From positions 344,608 to 408,607 of the forward strand of contig CAJNDT010000990.1 in the NCBI GenBank assembly GCA_905221615.1: a DNA stretch of 64,000 nucleotides, in the 5' to 3' direction. Each line of letters begins with the position of its first letter. Within the stretch, counting starts at the first letter, position 1. The translations under genes were made by a program, and so were the position numbers. Source of the stretch: Symbiodinium sp. CCMP2592. Its lineage: Eukaryota; Sar; Dinophyceae; Suessiales; Symbiodiniaceae. Positions 53,347 through 62,419 of the stretch are shown here, piece after piece. Under the pieces are notes generated by a model, which was given only the letters and a program-made list of their open reading frames with translations, did no database searches and had not been told where the DNA came from.

Positions 53347-56300
53347 GGTTATGAGCCCAACGCCTGGGCCAGAAGCAACCGGAGCGGTGGCTTCTCCGGC
53401 CTCTCTGCCTGGAGTGCGGGGAGGCGGGGATGCACCGCAGACTACAGTGAATGGTACAACCGCCGGAGTTGGAGTGCCATCGCCCTCTGGGCTTGCGCAG
53501 CCTATTGGGGATGGAATCCAGCAAACTATGATGGATGCGTCGTCGGGGCCATCGACTTCCACAGCTGGTCTAGTGCCATCCCCTCAGCTGCCACAAGAAA
53601 CTGTTGGAACAGCCGGCCAACCGAGAGTTTCAGCAGTCGGTAGGACAGGAGGCGATGGAACACTAGGCCAGGTTGGAGGCTTGGGCACAGCTGGCGTTAC
53701 GTATGAAGCAGTATCTACCACGGAGGTCGCTGATGCGAGTGGGGTGCATGGAGATGCAACTGCAGTGACTCAGGGTTTCAGTGTGGCCACCGAAAGTGGA
53801 ATGGCTAGCGCTCAGATCAATGTTGCCGCAGGCGTCTCAGGGTACAACCCATCTGCAGCGAATCCTGGAAGTAGTGCTGAGGGCTTTGAAACGCCCAGAT
53901 CAACGGCGTACGGGGCGTCAGCGGTCATGCAGACTGGGGCTCAGGCTTTTGCTAGTCAGTTGCTAGGAAGAGTGCAGTCTCTGTTTGGTGGCGCGGCGAA
54001 CGTACAGCCACTGCCGCAAGGGTGGGCTCCCAGTCCACTGACTTCTCCTCCAAGGCCGTCGCGACCACTACAGCCCCTCGAGAGAGGAGGCCGCGTCCTG
54101 CAAGATGAGTGTCAAGTGCCGATGCCGTTGTTCACTGGTGCCAACGCGCAGCAGCTTGCTGCCATGGAGCAAAGAGCTCCCTTGCTCTACGGGTCCGGGT
54201 CTCCGGACAGGCCTCCGCACACCGAGTCCTCATCTATTCCGCATGATGCGATTCAGGCAGAAGTCGCGCGACAGCTTGATGGGTTGAAGCAGCAACTGCG
54301 AGCTGAGCAAGAGAGAGCTGGTCGTGCTGAGGCCGAACTCTCGAGGATTCGGTCTCAGCAGGCTGGTGAAGTTGAGGCTACGGCGTTGCAGCAGGTGGGT
54401 ACTAGGGAGGTTGGCTTTAGTGGGTTTGGTGATAGTGGGTTCGGTTCGCATCCTGTCGCCAACACTGGGGTTGGATTTGCCCCTTCTTCATCCTCACCGC
54501 CTCCTCCTCCGCCTCCTTCCGCTCCCGAGCCTCAGGGCTTCGCTGGTTTGTTCTCAGGGCTCCTTGGTTCCGGTGCGCGGTCTTCCAGCCCTGCACCGCA
54601 GAGGCCACAAGCAGAACCCAGAGGCACACTGCCAGCAGGAGCCGCGAGTGCATCAGGACCCACAGATTGTGAGATACTGATTGCTGGGATGCATCAACTT
54701 CAAGATGCCATGTCAGAGATGCTCAAGGGATCTCGTGCCGAACGCGATGGCGGCAATTCTCCCACCAACCCTGAAGCTGTTAAGCCAGGCATCTCGAGTT
54801 TCCCAGCTTTGGCAGAGCTCACTTCGGATGAAGGGTCTCTTCTGTACCAAGATTGGTTAGTCGTGATTGGGGGTTTGGTCGGTGATGTTTCGGACACAGC
54901 AGCAGAGTGGTGGCGTCAGGTTTTGGGTGTGGTTGATACGGCCTATGGGGTTTGGATTTCGTCATCACCCTTGGATAGGCTAAAGGTTGAGCCCGTTGTA
55001 CCGGCTGAGTTGCTTCAAGGGCGATGGGCGCGTGTCAACTTTAGGATCTGTAGTATGCTTATGGCGGCAGTTCCCGAGTCTATCAAAGCAGACATTGTGG
55101 CCCGCAAATGCAATCAATCAGCTCCTTCCATCCTTTTCCGTTTGCACACCACGTACCAACCAGGTGGAGGTTCAGAAAAGGAGGTTATTCAGAAGAATCT
55201 CATGCAGCCCACTCCAGCATCTGATCCCTCCTCAGCCGTGAAGTCTTTGCGTGAGTGGATTCGTTGGTACAATCGCTGTGAAAGTTGCAACATGTCACCT
55301 CCGGACTCGACCATTTTGTCCAAGAGCCTCACTACCATCACTAGCCAAGTTTTGGCGCAGCATGAAGAAGCGAAGTTTCGAACGTTTATGCTTCGTTCCA
55401 TGTTAAAAATGGATGCTCAACCAACTTCGTCTGCAGTCCTGGAGTACCACAAGCACTTGCTTGCAGAGATGGAAGCCCTTGCAGTCTCTAAGGCCACAGG
55501 TGTGAGTGCCCCTAAGGTTCGAGCTGTAGGCACGCCCAGTCCGGGAACATCTCCAAAGGCCAGTGGGCAGCCGCAGGCTTCAAAGCCCTGCAAGTTTTTC
55601 ATGGGTATTTCGGGGTGTAGGCGGGGTCCTAAGTGCACGTTTAGCCACGACATGTCAGGACTTTCTCGTCAGGAGCGCAGCAAAAAGTGCTTAGCATGTG
55701 GCTCTGAGGCACACCGCCAAAAGGACTGCCCGGTAGCTGGAGGAAGCCCAAAGGGGAAAGGACAGCCAGGTGGAGGAGACACCAACAATGCTGCAGGCCA
55801 CAGGCCTACAACGGCTGATCAGGCGTCTACTGCAATCCAGCCGGGCGCGAGCCCAGGCCGAGCGGAGGACTTCACAGCGTTTATGCGCATGATGTTTGCA
55901 GCTGCCAGTTCTTCCGAAGCCTTTCCTCCTGCATCCACCCCAGCCGCTCCCGCGCAGCCTCCGGCGATTGAAGACAAACCTGCAGCGCAGGAGGAGCCTA
56001 AGCCGAGCATTAAGACCATCCATCTCACAGCCATTGAGCCTGGGCAGGTTTTGGAAGTAGATGGTAGTCCTAGTTTTTTGGCTTTGGTAGACAGTGGGGC
56101 CACTCATGCCCTTCGCGCTGCAAGTTCCGAAGCTGAATGGGCTAGTGCGCAACCCGTTGTCGTGTCACTGGCTGGAAAGGAGACTTCGGCTATGCGTTTG
56201 TCTGCTGCTGGTACTCTTCTGTTGCCTCCCACATCCAGTGCCCAAACCATCGTGCCGCTGGGTTCTGTCATCCAGCAGCTGGGGTATCGTTTGGATTGGA

Positions 56301-59300
56301 CTGCCTCGCGATGCCGTTTGATTGCTCCTTCGGGTCGTGCCTTTCGCTTGAGGGTTAAAGGTGGGTGTCCAGAGATCATGGAATCAGAAGCCTTGGTGCT
56401 AATCAGCAAGCTAGAAGAAAAGCGGCTAGAGGACTTGAAGTCTCTGGAGGCGAATGTGGCCGAAGGTACCTCTCGCATCCGAGCTGTCAAAGCCTTGATG
56501 TCAAAGAGCTGGTGGGATCACATGCAGGACTATGTGAGCCTTGGATCTACCAATTCAGCCCAACTAGCGTTGCAGGCCGCGCCTTTCTTGGCAGATGTTC
56601 CCCAAGCAGCTTTGCAGGGACTTGTTGAGGATGTTGCTCAGGTTTCAGGATGGGAGCTCCTAAAGGGTTTGACGCATCTCAATCGGCGTCGCCGTCGTGC
56701 ATTGCTCAATGCCCCAGAGTGGATTGTTCATCTGTACGCTGGAGCCCCAGGCCCTAAACCCTTTTCGCACCTTGAGTCCAAGAATGTGGCTGTCCTGGAA
56801 TTGGACATTACCAGAGGCTCAGACCAAGATGTGCTACGCACTCCTGCTTGGCGCGCTCTAGTTTGGGGTGCCGTGCATGGCAAAGTGTCGCATCTTCTTG
56901 GTGCTCCACCGCGTGGTACGTTTGACACACATGCTCATGGGAGTAGCGTTGTCCCACCTGTGCGCGGGCCATTGGACTTATATGGCCTTCCAGATTTGTC
57001 AGCAGCACAACGGTCGAAGGTTGATCGTGAAACGGCTTTGCTTTGCCGACAGATTTGGTTGCATGCTGTGGCGACGGCAGGTCGCAAGGTTAGGCCGCCA
57101 GCTGGAGTTACTAGGCTTGAGGTTGGCTTTCTGCTTGAGCACCCGATGCTTATTGATCGCTATGTGCCTCCTTCGCATGCCTTGTTTGGTCAGGTCCCTA
57201 GTTTTTGGAATACTGGACTTTGGAATTCCTATGCCGATGAAGCAGGGTTGTTTGAAGTTCATGTCTACAAGGGGGATTTAGAGCATGTGATAAGTAGGCC
57301 TACGACCTTAGGCACGAACTATGGTGATTTGCAGTACCTAGAGACCCTAAGCCTTGACAAGGGTTTGCGTGGTGTCACTGTGCAGGCAGCCGCTGCAGAG
57401 CCTGAGAGTGAGAGCAGTGGCATGCCTCATCTGCATCGCAAGTCCCATGATTCAGCTCGATGGGCCCCTGGTTTTGCCCAAGCCGTGAGCATGAGCATCC
57501 AAAACTGGTCTAGGTGGTTCCGCATTGCCAAAACAAAGGCAGACGAACAGGCTTGGAGGGATCATGTGAAGAATAATCACCAACCGTTTCGGAAAGACTG
57601 TAGTGTGTGCATCAGAACTGCCGCCTCAGGACGCCGCCACGTTGGTGTGACTCACCCCTCACAGTTTACTCTGTCTGCGGATGTCTGTGGACCTCTGAAG
57701 GTGCCAGGTGCTGACCCGGAAGGTAGGTCAAAGGCGCCGAAGAAGTTCAAGTATTTTCTAGCTGCTTCGTATCGCTTTCCTCGTTTGCACGGCATGCCCG
57801 AAATTCCAGACCCCTTAGATGAGGTAGATCTCTCCAAGGAGGAGCCGCTGGACGATTTCCTTGAGGGTGCAGGTACAGGGCTAACTGAAGAAGAAGCGAG
57901 GGATATCTTAGAGAATCTTAGTGAAGATGATGCCCCACCTCTTCCGCCTCCACCACATGCTCCGGACGACAGTTACAGCCCCTCTAAAGAGGAGGCCGAG
58001 AGCCAAGAAGCAGAGGAGGAGGAAGATGGAAAAGAGGCTCAGGAGGAGGAAGCTGACGACGAGGAGGAGGCACTCCCGAATCGCGGTCCTCAAGAAGGGG
58101 ATTGGGAGTTTGAGTACTCAGATCTCAAAGAGCCAGTGCAGTCTGACAGGCTCATGTTCTGCGTTCCGCTGTTTGACAATAAGTCGCCTTCCGTCCTTGA
58201 AGCCCTTCAAGAAATTTACCTCTACTTGCGGGCACTCAATCTTCCAGTCTTGCGTTTGCATACCGATAGGTCGCGTGAGTTCATGAATAAGGCCACTCGC
58301 AAGTGGTTTGCAAATCAGCTCGTGAGGGTCACCACAACTGAGGGTGATGCGCCAGCCCAAAACGGCTCAGCAGAGCGCACCATCAGGTGGCTTAAGACTC
58401 GGGCACGAACTCTACTGCGAGCTGCTGATTTCCCGCCGCCCCTGTGGGCATGTGCAATGCGAGCTGCTGCAGCACAGCAGAGGTCTGAGGTACTAGGTAT
58501 GGCCACGAAGCTTGCAGCGCCTTTTGGTGCTAAGTGCCTGGTGCGCGTGAAGGCCTACACGTCTGTTGCAGCTGCTAAGGGCGAGATTGCCGAACGGTGG
58601 ATTTCAGGTCGGTATGCGGGTTTATCTCCAACGGTTAATGAAGGTCATTTGGTGTACAGGGATGATGGCAAAGGCAATGGGTTCACACAGTCGCTGCACG
58701 TGAGAACTAAGGTTGTTGAGCCTCCTGAGTGCCCTGAGCAGTTTGAGGGCGAGTCTGTCCCTGTAAGGCGTCGCGTTGTAGGAAAGTCCCCGCCAGAAGC
58801 AGAGCTGAGAGCTGCCCAGCTCGGCTCATGGACGTGGTCTGAGCTTGAAGCTGGCGCAAAGACTTTGCTGCAGGAATGGGATCCTGAGGCTGCCAAGAAT
58901 CTCCTCATGCAGGTTTGCCAAGCCTACCCCGAAGAGCAGTATCAAGCTGGAATGTTCCGTAGGGGAGGGATAGTAGGCTGTATGCGATCGACTTGGAGTA
59001 AGCCGTGGCTTGCCTCACTGTGCGCGCGCCTGTTGCAGCATCACGCACCTGATGCTACCTTCACGTCGGTGTGTTTGTCCAACTCGTGTCAAAAGGACAT
59101 TCACACTGATTCTTCCAACCTTCCGGGAACTACAAATCTCATCCTACCAGTGTGTCTTCCTAAGTGTGGGGGCGATCTTTGGGTTGAGTTAGGTAGTGGG
59201 GATGTTGTTAGGGGGTCTATTGTAGAGCACACTGATGCACGAGGTCGCAAGCGTCACGGTGTGGTGCACAGACTTGAAGAGGATGAAGTTTTCGAGTTTG

Positions 59301-62300
59301 ATCCTAAGCGGCATCATTTCGTAACTCCCTTCAAGGGCACCCGCGTCGTTGTTATAGGCTACACTTCCGACGTGCTTGGAAAGGCCGAAAAAGATGACCT
59401 TGACGGCTTAGCAGATTTGGGATTTCCTCTCCCAGACTCCGCCTATCTCCAGGCCCCGCGTCTGTCTCAAGTACAGGAGGAGGAGGAGGCCACTGAGGCT
59501 CATGAGATCCCTATCCATCAACACCCTAGCTTCCCGGAGAGCCAACCCGTCAACAAAGGTGGTGGTTGGCAAGAGGTCTTTCCAGTTGCAGATGGGTTTG
59601 TAGACTTCGCTGTGAACTGGTCGTGTTCGTATCGGCCAGTTGCCCCTGTATGCAGCCCCTCTAAAGAGGAGGCCGGACCAGAGCAGAACCAAAGACCCGT
59701 TGAGATTGATGAGGCCTGGCCGGTTACTGTGTCTTGGGACATGTATGTTCCGCAGGAGCCCATGAGCGATGCCGCAAACGCCAGCAACTGCAGTTTGAGG
59801 GTGCTTAAGGTTGTAGAAAGTGGTTCGCGGAGCTCGTTAGAGGAGGAGGGTTTCGTAAGCGAAGGTAGACCCGTAATCCCCTACCGCCTGTGCAAAGCCG
59901 AACCGACGTTCACGAAGAACATAGAACACCTTCTAAGCAATCTAAGCTCACCTCTGCAAATCGTTCACACTGTAGACCCCGCAGAAGTCGCACTCAATCC
60001 AATCCCTTGGATTCCGTCCATTGAGAAAGAAGTAAAGGCCATTGAGCATGCGGTGCTCAGACTGCGCCCTTCAGACCCCAGGCAGGCCGAGTACTTGAGT
60101 GATCCTCGACTGCAGGTGGTACCTTCCAAGTTTGTGTTCACAGTGAAACCGCCCGACCAAGGGGCAGCAGCTGTTGGTGACACTGGGAAGCTTGCGCTCA
60201 CTCAGCCCGACAACAGTACAGAGGCCCTTCAGGGCGCTCCAAAGGCTTCGTCGCAAGGCCAAGGTTTGTACCGTCGGAAAGCGAGACTTGTTGCTTGCGG
60301 AAATGTGGCGCCAAATACAGGCTTGGATGTGTATGCTGGAGGTGCTCAGGCTGAGAGCTTGAGAACAGTGATTGCCCTGGCAAGCTTCTTTGGTTGGTTG
60401 TTGGGAGTGTTGGATATCACCAGCGCGTTCCTCAAAACGCCTATTCCTTGTCTTGAAGGTTTCCCCATCTTTGCGTTGACCCCGCCCCGCTTGTTGGTCA
60501 AGCTTGGTCTTGCAGTTGCACATGAGCTGTGGATACTATCCCACGCGGTTTACGGCCTTCGAGAGGCCCCGCGCTTGTGGGGACAGTATCGAGATGCTTG
60601 TTTGGCAGCGTTGGTGTGGGACCTTGACGGCGTGACCTACCGGCTTGAGCCTTCGACCCTAGACCCGAACTGGTGGAAAGTCGTCAGGGTTGAAGGTGGT
60701 CGCGTTGAGGGCGCATTGTTGGTGTACGTTGATGACTTCTTGTTGTGTGGGTCGCTAGGTGTCCTTCAAAGTTTGGCAAAGGCTCTGCAAGAAAAGTGGG
60801 CCACAACACCGTTTGTGGTAGCTACCCCAGAGCAGCCGATCAAGTTCCTTGGCGTGGACATCATTGTCATTCCTCGTGGGTTTGTTCTCTCACAGCAGTC
60901 GTACGCAGAAGAAGTCTTGCGGCTTCATGAGGTACCTTGCCACGTGAGGGGTAGAATCCCTTGTCCTCGGGAGCTAGCGTCGTTTGAAGTTGGCGAAGGA
61001 GACTCCAGCCCCCCTGACGGGGAGGCCGTTCACCGCGCGCAACAGGTGACTGGTGAACTGCTGTGGTTGTCTCAACGTACTCGCCCGGACCTGGCGTTCA
61101 CTGCCAGCTTGCTTGCTAGTTTGTCTACGAAGGCGCCTTGTCGTGCTCTACGCATTGCTGACCGTGCCTTGGCTTACTTGCAGCGAACCAAGACAGCGTC
61201 GCTGGTGTTTGAGGCGGACGGAACCCAACTTCACGGTTGGAGTGACGCAAGCTTCTCGCCAGAAGGCCTTCGCTCACATGGAGGCTGGTGCGTGTGTGTG
61301 CATGGATGTCCAGTTGCTTGGAGGTCGGCGCGTCAAGCTTTTGTGACACTTTCTACTGCTGAAAGTGAACTCACTGCTTCGATTGAGTGTGCAATCGCGC
61401 TTGAATCAATTGAGGCGTTGCTTCACACGGTTGGTTTTGACGTTGCCGAAGAAAGGGTGTTGCACGTTGATTCCCAAGCGTCACTTGCGATTTCTGATGG
61501 TCATGGATCATGGAGAACGCGACACCTACGGGTAAGAGCTGAGTACCTTCGTGAGCAGACTCGCTCTGGGAAGCTGAGGCTTGCCTTCTGCCCGGGTGTG
61601 GAACAGCTTGCAGATCTACTGACCAAACCTCTTCCGTCTGCAAGGATTGAAGAGCTTGTCAGGTTATGGGGCATGCGTGACTTTGCGGGTGATACAGCCG
61701 ACCGAGAGGTCAGGCCGAGCTCGTCAGCAGCTGTCGACCCAGTCGCGTTGAGTGCCTTGTTGTGTTTGCTTCAAATCCAACCTGCACGAAGCTCAAGCCG
61801 TGAATCCGAGTATCCTGGCTTGCAGCTTGATGGATCCCTGGAGCTGTACTTCGTTCTTGGCATGGCATTGGTTTGTGTCCTTGTTGTGTGGGAGTGGTTG
61901 AAGAGATTGTGGGATCGGCTTGATGCGTGGTGGGCTGGTTCGCATGCGTCGTCTCGTCGAGCCCGTCGTTTGAGGCGTATGCAGAGAGCTGTTGAGGATG
62001 AGCTTGCTGCCCAACTGCAGGGCATGAGTCTTGAGGACGTGTCTTCCAGACCACCAGCAGGTGAGTCCACAGCTCACAACGAGAGGGCACCTGTGCCTTC
62101 GCAGTCCTCCCACGAGTTGCCTGCTGCACCACGGCCCAAGGCCACACAGTCTCGTCGCCGCCCTGCAGTGCGTGAGCAGTCTACTCAAACGGATCGTGAG
62201 CCTGCTTTCCAACCAGTCACAGGAGTCCCACCAGATCCGATGCCTGCCAGGATCGAAATCCGCACGCAGTATGAACTTCCCCAAGGTCCCTTTTACTTCA

Positions 62301-62419
62301 CTGCGCACGGGGATTGTGTTCATCTAGATTCTAATTGTTGGGGTTTAAGGCGTAATACACCCTTAACTACCCGCAACTTGTGCCGTGTTTGCAGAGACCG
62401 CCACCGCACAGGTCTCTAA
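53318..62419 (+). CDS. Gag-Pol polyprotein of Ty1/copia retrotransposon, with dioxygenase-like and methyltransferase-like domains
   Basis: A single frame of 3033 residues. Start: ATG 53,318 is the first Met after an in-frame TGA (53,300) and lies inside the LTR. M12 (53,351) is an alternative. Order: Gly/Ala/Ser/Thr-rich N-terminus; coiled coil about 309-358; Pro-rich about 392-405; gag core about 495-725; CCCH finger C758/C767/C773/H777; CCHC knuckle C791/C794/H799/C804; protease D925 (DSGA); Rossmann, C5-methyltransferase-like region about 1135-1345 with HLYAG but PPR1199 where catalytic Cys is expected; integrase zinc motif H1416/H1421/C1428/C1431 and catalytic D1455, D1650, E1686 (D-x35-E), with an acidic insert about 1498-1607; 2OG-Fe(II) dioxygenase-like domain about 1830-2035 (H1929-x-D1931, H2000, R2009); reverse transcriptase about 2319-2560 (D2366, YVDD 2470-2473); RNase H D2643, E2682, D2718; hydrophobic segment about 2842-2862; tail C3000/H3002/C3007/C3022/C3025. 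It copies element RNA and integrates the DNA. No frameshift separates gag and pol. Confidence 0.97.
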   Translation: MATQGEHLQQVMSPTPGPEATGAVASPASLPGVRGGGDAPQTTVNGTTAGVGVPSPSGLAQPIGDGIQQTMMDASSGPSTSTAGLVPSPQLPQETVGTAGQPRVSAVGRTGGDGTLGQVGGLGTAGVTYEAVSTTEVADASGVHGDATAVTQGFSVATESGMASAQINVAAGVSGYNPSAANPGSSAEGFETPRSTAYGASAVMQTGAQAFASQLLGRVQSLFGGAANVQPLPQGWAPSPLTSPPRPSRPLQPLERGGRVLQDECQVPMPLFTGANAQQLAAMEQRAPLLYGSGSPDRPPHTESSSIPHDAIQAEVARQLDGLKQQLRAEQERAGRAEAELSRIRSQQAGEVEATALQQVGTREVGFSGFGDSGFGSHPVANTGVGFAPSSSSPPPPPPPSAPEPQGFAGLFSGLLGSGARSSSPAPQRPQAEPRGTLPAGAASASGPTDCEILIAGMHQLQDAMSEMLKGSRAERDGGNSPTNPEAVKPGISSFPALAELTSDEGSLLYQDWLVVIGGLVGDVSDTAAEWWRQVLGVVDTAYGVWISSSPLDRLKVEPVVPAELLQGRWARVNFRICSMLMAAVPESIKADIVARKCNQSAPSILFRLHTTYQPGGGSEKEVIQKNLMQPTPASDPSSAVKSLREWIRWYNRCESCNMSPPDSTILSKSLTTITSQVLAQHEEAKFRTFMLRSMLKMDAQPTSSAVLEYHKHLLAEMEALAVSKATGVSAPKVRAVGTPSPGTSPKASGQPQASKPCKFFMGISGCRRGPKCTFSHDMSGLSRQERSKKCLACGSEAHRQKDCPVAGGSPKGKGQPGGGDTNNAAGHRPTTADQASTAIQPGASPGRAEDFTAFMRMMFAAASSSEAFPPASTPAAPAQPPAIEDKPAAQEEPKPSIKTIHLTAIEPGQVLEVDGSPSFLALVDSGATHALRAASSEAEWASAQPVVVSLAGKETSAMRLSAAGTLLLPPTSSAQTIVPLGSVIQQLGYRLDWTASRCRLIAPSGRAFRLRVKGGCPEIMESEALVLISKLEEKRLEDLKSLEANVAEGTSRIRAVKALMSKSWWDHMQDYVSLGSTNSAQLALQAAPFLADVPQAALQGLVEDVAQVSGWELLKGLTHLNRRRRRALLNAPEWIVHLYAGAPGPKPFSHLESKNVAVLELDITRGSDQDVLRTPAWRALVWGAVHGKVSHLLGAPPRGTFDTHAHGSSVVPPVRGPLDLYGLPDLSAAQRSKVDRETALLCRQIWLHAVATAGRKVRPPAGVTRLEVGFLLEHPMLIDRYVPPSHALFGQVPSFWNTGLWNSYADEAGLFEVHVYKGDLEHVISRPTTLGTNYGDLQYLETLSLDKGLRGVTVQAAAAEPESESSGMPHLHRKSHDSARWAPGFAQAVSMSIQNWSRWFRIAKTKADEQAWRDHVKNNHQPFRKDCSVCIRTAASGRRHVGVTHPSQFTLSADVCGPLKVPGADPEGRSKAPKKFKYFLAASYRFPRLHGMPEIPDPLDEVDLSKEEPLDDFLEGAGTGLTEEEARDILENLSEDDAPPLPPPPHAPDDSYSPSKEEAESQEAEEEEDGKEAQEEEADDEEEALPNRGPQEGDWEFEYSDLKEPVQSDRLMFCVPLFDNKSPSVLEALQEIYLYLRALNLPVLRLHTDRSREFMNKATRKWFANQLVRVTTTEGDAPAQNGSAERTIRWLKTRARTLLRAADFPPPLWACAMRAAAAQQRSEVLGMATKLAAPFGAKCLVRVKAYTSVAAAKGEIAERWISGRYAGLSPTVNEGHLVYRDDGKGNGFTQSLHVRTKVVEPPECPEQFEGESVPVRRRVVGKSPPEAELRAAQLGSWTWSELEAGAKTLLQEWDPEAAKNLLMQVCQAYPEEQYQAGMFRRGGIVGCMRSTWSKPWLASLCARLLQHHAPDATFTSVCLSNSCQKDIHTDSSNLPGTTNLILPVCLPKCGGDLWVELGSGDVVRGSIVEHTDARGRKRHGVVHRLEEDEVFEFDPKRHHFVTPFKGTRVVVIGYTSDVLGKAEKDDLDGLADLGFPLPDSAYLQAPRLSQVQEEEEATEAHEIPIHQHPSFPESQPVNKGGGWQEVFPVADGFVDFAVNWSCSYRPVAPVCSPSKEEAGPEQNQRPVEIDEAWPVTVSWDMYVPQEPMSDAANASNCSLRVLKVVESGSRSSLEEEGFVSEGRPVIPYRLCKAEPTFTKNIEHLLSNLSSPLQIVHTVDPAEVALNPIPWIPSIEKEVKAIEHAVLRLRPSDPRQAEYLSDPRLQVVPSKFVFTVKPPDQGAAAVGDTGKLALTQPDNSTEALQGAPKASSQGQGLYRRKARLVACGNVAPNTGLDVYAGGAQAESLRTVIALASFFGWLLGVLDITSAFLKTPIPCLEGFPIFALTPPRLLVKLGLAVAHELWILSHAVYGLREAPRLWGQYRDACLAALVWDLDGVTYRLEPSTLDPNWWKVVRVEGGRVEGALLVYVDDFLLCGSLGVLQSLAKALQEKWATTPFVVATPEQPIKFLGVDIIVIPRGFVLSQQSYAEEVLRLHEVPCHVRGRIPCPRELASFEVGEGDSSPPDGEAVHRAQQVTGELLWLSQRTRPDLAFTASLLASLSTKAPCRALRIADRALAYLQRTKTASLVFEADGTQLHGWSDASFSPEGLRSHGGWCVCVHGCPVAWRSARQAFVTLSTAESELTASIECAIALESIEALLHTVGFDVAEERVLHVDSQASLAISDGHGSWRTRHLRVRAEYLREQTRSGKLRLAFCPGVEQLADLLTKPLPSARIEELVRLWGMRDFAGDTADREVRPSSSAAVDPVALSALLCLLQIQPARSSSRESEYPGLQLDGSLELYFVLGMALVCVLVVWEWLKRLWDRLDAWWAGSHASSRRARRLRRMQRAVEDELAAQLQGMSLEDVSSRPPAGESTAHNERAPVPSQSSHELPAAPRPKATQSRRRPAVREQSTQTDREPAFQPVTGVPPDPMPARIEIRTQYELPQGPFYFTAHGDCVHLDSNCWGLRRNTPLTTRNLCRVCRDRHRTGL
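53347..53361 (+). promoter_or_regulatory. Primer binding site, half-tRNA initiator-Met type
   Basis: GGTTATGAGCCCAAC begins directly after the LTR. Its complement, GTTGGGCTCATAACC, has the CAU anticodon flanked by the GGG/CC stem typical of initiator tRNA-Met. This is the arrangement known for Drosophila copia, where a cleaved half tRNA primes from the anticodon arm, and not the usual 3'-CCA end (TGG...). Confidence 0.85.

Noticed and set aside
53341-62323. Many minus-strand and shifted-frame open stretches within the polyprotein
   Set aside because: Shadows of the 3033-codon frame, which alone has conserved catalytic motifs.
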